NCBI GenBank assembly: GCA_964607425.1
Contig: CAZSKQ010000004.1
Coordinates: forward strand, 1 to 64,000
From: IDS-8 sp964607425
GTDB lineage: Bacteria > Pseudomonadota > Gammaproteobacteria > Steroidobacterales > Woeseiaceae
Direction: 5' to 3'
Length of the DNA stretch: 64,000 bases
The stretch's first letter is position 1; each line of letters begins with the position of its first letter. Position numbers and translations under genes: made by a program. Shown here one piece after another: positions 61,487 through 64,000 of this stretch. The notes under the pieces are model-generated. The model saw nothing but the letters and a program-made list of their open reading frames with translations. It searched no databases and was not told where the DNA came from.

Positions 61487-62077
61487 ATGATCGGCTCGAT
61501 TCGCGGCCGGCTGGCCGCCAAGCTGCCGCCGCACGTGATCGTCGAGTGCGGGGGTGTCGGCTACGAGATCGAAACGCCGATGTCCACTTTTCTCGAGCTG
61601 CCGGACACGGGCAACGACGTATTCCTGCATACGCACCTCGCGGTGCGGGAGGACGCACATATCCTGTTCGGCTTCTCGACGGCGGAGGAGAAGGCACTGT
61701 TCCGTTCGCTTATTAAAGTGAGCGGCGTCGGCGCAAAGATCGGGCTCGCGGTCCTGTCCGCCATGAGCGTTGCGGATTTCCAGCGCTGCGTGCAGCGCGA
61801 AGACGCTCCCATGCTGATGAAGATCCCCGGTGTGGGCCGCAAGACAGCCCAGCAGCTGATCCTCGACCTGCGCGACCGCATCGGCAAGGTACTGGTCATA
61901 CCCAAATCCGCCAGCGGCATCGCGGCCGCGCCCGATGCGCGCAGCGAGGCATTTGACGCCCTGGTCGCACTGGGCTACAAGCCGAACGAGGTGAAACGGC
62001 TGCTGGACCGGGTGGAACTTGCCGGGCAGTCCGCCGAGGACATCATCCGGTCGGCTTTGAAGAAGGCGATTGCGTAA
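61487..62077 (+). CDS. ruvA: Holliday junction DNA helicase subunit RuvA
   Basis: Predicted 196-residue junction-binding subunit. It shows an OB-fold N-terminus (MIGSIRGRLAAKLPPHVIVE), two helix-hairpin-helix motifs (LIKVSGVGAKIGLAVLS and MKIPGVGRKTAQQLILDL) and the C-terminal RuvB-binding domain (SEAFDALVALGYKPNEVKRL). The stop overlaps the ruvB start (TAATG). Confidence 0.97.
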   Translation: MIGSIRGRLAAKLPPHVIVECGGVGYEIETPMSTFLELPDTGNDVFLHTHLAVREDAHILFGFSTAEEKALFRSLIKVSGVGAKIGLAVLSAMSVADFQRCVQREDAPMLMKIPGVGRKTAQQLILDLRDRIGKVLVIPKSASGIAAAPDARSEAFDALVALGYKPNEVKRLLDRVELAGQSAEDIIRSALKKAIA

Positions 62078-63123
62078 TGGCGATAGAGCACGACCGCCTC
62101 ACCTCGGCGACCCAGCGCGATGACGATCCCGTGTTCGACCGCGCTATCCGCCCGAAGACGCTCGCCGATTACGTCGGCCAGCCGAGCGTGAAGCAACAAA
62201 TGCACATCTTCATTACCGCCGCGCGCAACCGCGGCGAGGCGCTGGATCACGTGCTGATCTTCGGCCCGCCGGGGCTGGGCAAGACCACACTCGCGCACAT
62301 CGTGGCCCACGACATGGGCGTCAACCTCCGGCAAACCTCCGGGCCCGTTCTGGAACGCCCCGGCGATCTCGCGGCCATCCTCACCAACCTCGAACCGCAC
62401 GACGTACTGTTCGTTGACGAGATCCATCGCCTGAGCCCGGTGGTCGAAGAGGTGCTGTACCCGGCGCTGGAGGATTTCCAGCTCGACATCGTCATCGGCG
62501 AGGGACCGGCGGCCCGTTCCATCAAGCTGGACCTGCCGCCGTTCACGCTCGTCGGTGCCACCACGCGCGCGGGGCTCCTGACCTCGCCGCTGCGCGACCG
62601 CTTCGGCATCGTGCAGCGGCTCGAGTTCTACACGACCGCCGATCTCGAATCGATCGCCCTGCGCTCGGCCGGCATCCTGAACCTGGTTCTCGAGCCGCGC
62701 GGTGCCGCGCAGATCGCGGCGCGTGCCCGTGGCACGCCGCGGATCGTGAACCGCCTGCTGCGGCGGGTGCGGGACTACGCGGAGGTGGAGGCCGACGGCG
62801 TCGTCACCGAGGCCGTGGCGGTCAGCGCGATGAACATGCTCGAAGTCGATCCTCACGGTTTCGACGCCACGGATCGCCGCCTGCTGCAAACCATTATCGA
62901 AAAGTTCGACGGAGGCCCGGTCGGCATCGACAGCCTCGCGGCGGCCGTTGGCGAGGAGCGCGGCACGATCGAGGACGTGCTCGAGCCCTATCTCATACAG
63001 CAGGGTTTCATGATGCGCACGGCGCGCGGCCGCGTGGCGACGCGCAATGCTTACCTGCACTTCGGCCTGACGCCGCCGGCGCGCGAGAGCGTTCCCGAGC
63101 TGCCGCTGTTCGACAGAGACTGA
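62077..63123 (+). CDS. ruvB: Holliday junction DNA helicase motor RuvB
   Basis: Predicted 348-residue AAA+ ATPase. Walker A is GPPGLGKTTLAHIVA, Walker B DVLFVDEIHRLSP, sensor GATTRAGLLTSPLRDRFGI and arginine-finger region follow, and a winged-helix C-terminus is present (GTIEDVLEPYLIQQGFMMRT). Full length. Confidence 0.98.
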   Translation: MAIEHDRLTSATQRDDDPVFDRAIRPKTLADYVGQPSVKQQMHIFITAARNRGEALDHVLIFGPPGLGKTTLAHIVAHDMGVNLRQTSGPVLERPGDLAAILTNLEPHDVLFVDEIHRLSPVVEEVLYPALEDFQLDIVIGEGPAARSIKLDLPPFTLVGATTRAGLLTSPLRDRFGIVQRLEFYTTADLESIALRSAGILNLVLEPRGAAQIAARARGTPRIVNRLLRRVRDYAEVEADGVVTEAVAVSAMNMLEVDPHGFDATDRRLLQTIIEKFDGGPVGIDSLAAAVGEERGTIEDVLEPYLIQQGFMMRTARGRVATRNAYLHFGLTPPARESVPELPLFDRD

Positions 63124-63134
63124 CTGGTTCCCCG

Positions 63135-63551
63135 ATGCCATCAACTGAACCTTTTGCCTGGCCGGTGCGTGTCTATTACGAGGATTCGGATGCCCAGGGG
63201 CTGGTCTACTTCGCGAACTACTTCAAGTTCATGGAGCGCGCGCGCACGGAATGGCTGCGGTCACTCGGGGTGGAACAGGACGTCCTGATGCGCGAACATC
63301 GCCGCTTTTTCGTGGTGGTTGATACGCATGCCGAGTTCCTGGTGCCCGCGCGGTTCAATGATCAATTGCTCGTGACCGTGAGCCTTACGGGCGTGGCGCG
63401 GGCGAGCTTCACGCTGGAACAGAAAATCTTTCGCAGCTCGCTCGACGGCGAGCTGCTGTGCCGGGGCACGACGCGGGCCGCCTTCATCAAGGCGGATACC
63501 TTGAAGCCCGCACGCCTGCCCGACTCACTGTTTGCAAGGATTCCGGAATAA
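63135..63551 (+). CDS. ybgC: YbgC-type acyl-CoA thioesterase of the Tol-Pal cluster
   Basis: Predicted 138-residue hotdog-fold thioesterase. The catalytic region YYEDSDAQGLVYFANYFKFM with the conserved Asp is present. It is usually encoded with tolQRAB. The TAA stop overlaps the tolQ start (TAATG). Confidence 0.95.
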   Translation: MPSTEPFAWPVRVYYEDSDAQGLVYFANYFKFMERARTEWLRSLGVEQDVLMREHRRFFVVVDTHAEFLVPARFNDQLLVTVSLTGVARASFTLEQKIFRSSLDGELLCRGTTRAAFIKADTLKPARLPDSLFARIPE

Positions 63552-64000
63552 TGACCGCCGACCTCTCGTACCTCGACCTGATCATGAACGCGAGCCTCGT
63601 CGTCAAGGCGGTGCTCGTCATTCTGCTCATTGCCTCGTTCGTCTCGTGGAGCATCATCTTCACGAAGCGCCGGCTGATCAGCCGCACCAAGGACGCATCC
63701 GACAAGTTCGAGGCCAATTTCTGGTCGGGCGGCGACCTGAATACGCTGTATCACAGCACGACTCGCAACAAGGAAGGCAACGTCGGTATGGCAACGCTGT
63801 TCGAGGCCGGCTTTCGCGAGTTCAATCGCAGCGCGCCGCAGGCCGACCTGCAGCCGGAGAAGCTCGTCGACGAATGCCGGCGCGCGATGCGGGTCGGCAT
63901 GATTCGGGAAGTGGACCGGCTCGAGCAGGGCCTCGCGACGCTGGCGACGATCGGCTCGACGAGCCCCTACGTCGGCCTCTTCGGCACGGTGTGGGGCATC
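63551..64000 (+). CDS. tolQ: TolQ, truncated at the window end
   Basis: The first 150 codons of the Tol-Pal proton-channel subunit TolQ. The first transmembrane helix (VVKAVLVILLIASFVSWSII) is followed by a cytoplasmic domain; the frame runs off the edge at GLFGTVWGI, the start of the conserved second helix. The gene continues beyond the window. Confidence 0.95.
   Translation, partial: MTADLSYLDLIMNASLVVKAVLVILLIASFVSWSIIFTKRRLISRTKDASDKFEANFWSGGDLNTLYHSTTRNKEGNVGMATLFEAGFREFNRSAPQADLQPEKLVDECRRAMRVGMIREVDRLEQGLATLATIGSTSPYVGLFGTVWGI

Overview
The window is a high-GC chromosomal segment from a gammaproteobacterium, probably a draft or metagenome-assembled genome because two 100-base runs of N interrupt repeats. 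The gammaproteobacterial assignment rests on the right end, where relA is divergent from a yebC-ruvC-ruvA-ruvB-ybgC-tolQ cluster, and on a YheS-type ABC-F protein, RarD, QueC/QueE and a sucA-sucB-lpd operon. The many secreted peptidases and lipoproteins, together with GTAG-type REP elements, fit environmental Xanthomonadales-, Steroidobacterales- or Woeseiales-like lineages. That finer placement is inference. No plasmid, phage or CRISPR locus is visible.

Layout. 0-2.5 kb: a leftward operon of an S41 peptidase lipoprotein and two tandem paralogous small lipoproteins with overlapping stops and starts. 2.6-6.9 kb: a pirin and a very large secreted beta-propeller/amidohydrolase fusion. 7.0-12.7 kb: a rightward run of M20 peptidase, ZIP metal transporter, M24 peptidase and prolyl oligopeptidase. 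12.7-19.7 kb: a REP (BIME) tandem array, a class III aminotransferase, YheS, a DUF1993 protein, RarD and a damaged-looking PfkB kinase, with REP elements between them. 19.8-31 kb: a trans-sulfuration PLP enzyme, an aldo-keto reductase, tRNA-Gly(CCC), a pair of amidohydrolases of which one has lost its metal ligands, several small membrane proteins and an M19 dipeptidase. 31-37 kb: a DUF3300 protein, a MITE-like element, an MFS transporter and a divergent MocR regulator/EamA exporter pair. 37.5-39.7 kb: an eight-cysteine protein with queC and queE. 39.7-49.2 kb: M13 peptidase, an orphan Rieske oxygenase, an M20D amidohydrolase, a PQQ-type sugar dehydrogenase, fhs and arfB. 49.4-52 kb: a DAO-family flavoenzyme, a cytochrome c lipoprotein and a DUF5658 protein. 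52.1-57.8 kb: the 2-oxoglutarate dehydrogenase complex. 57.9-64 kb: relA, then yebC, ruvCAB, ybgC and a truncated tolQ.

How it fits together. Core metabolism (2-oxoglutarate dehydrogenase, one-carbon entry through formate-THF ligase, queuosine precursor synthesis, the stringent response and Holliday-junction repair) is interleaved with a large exported protein- and peptide-degrading capacity: S41, M20, M24, S9, M19, M13 and M20D enzymes plus amidohydrolases. This suggests a heterotroph that lives on proteinaceous matter.

The most distinctive signal is the GTAG-footed REP family. In six genes (prolyl oligopeptidase, class III aminotransferase, DUF1993, PfkB, lpd and relA) the TAG stop codon is itself the TAG of the REP foot, and every one of these genes ends in NNG-TAG. 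This suggests either that the elements insert next to a pre-existing GTAG at stop codons or that they have replaced gene ends. A second family, a 245-bp element with about 26-bp inverted ends, supplies the C-terminal residues and stop codon of the MFS transporter.
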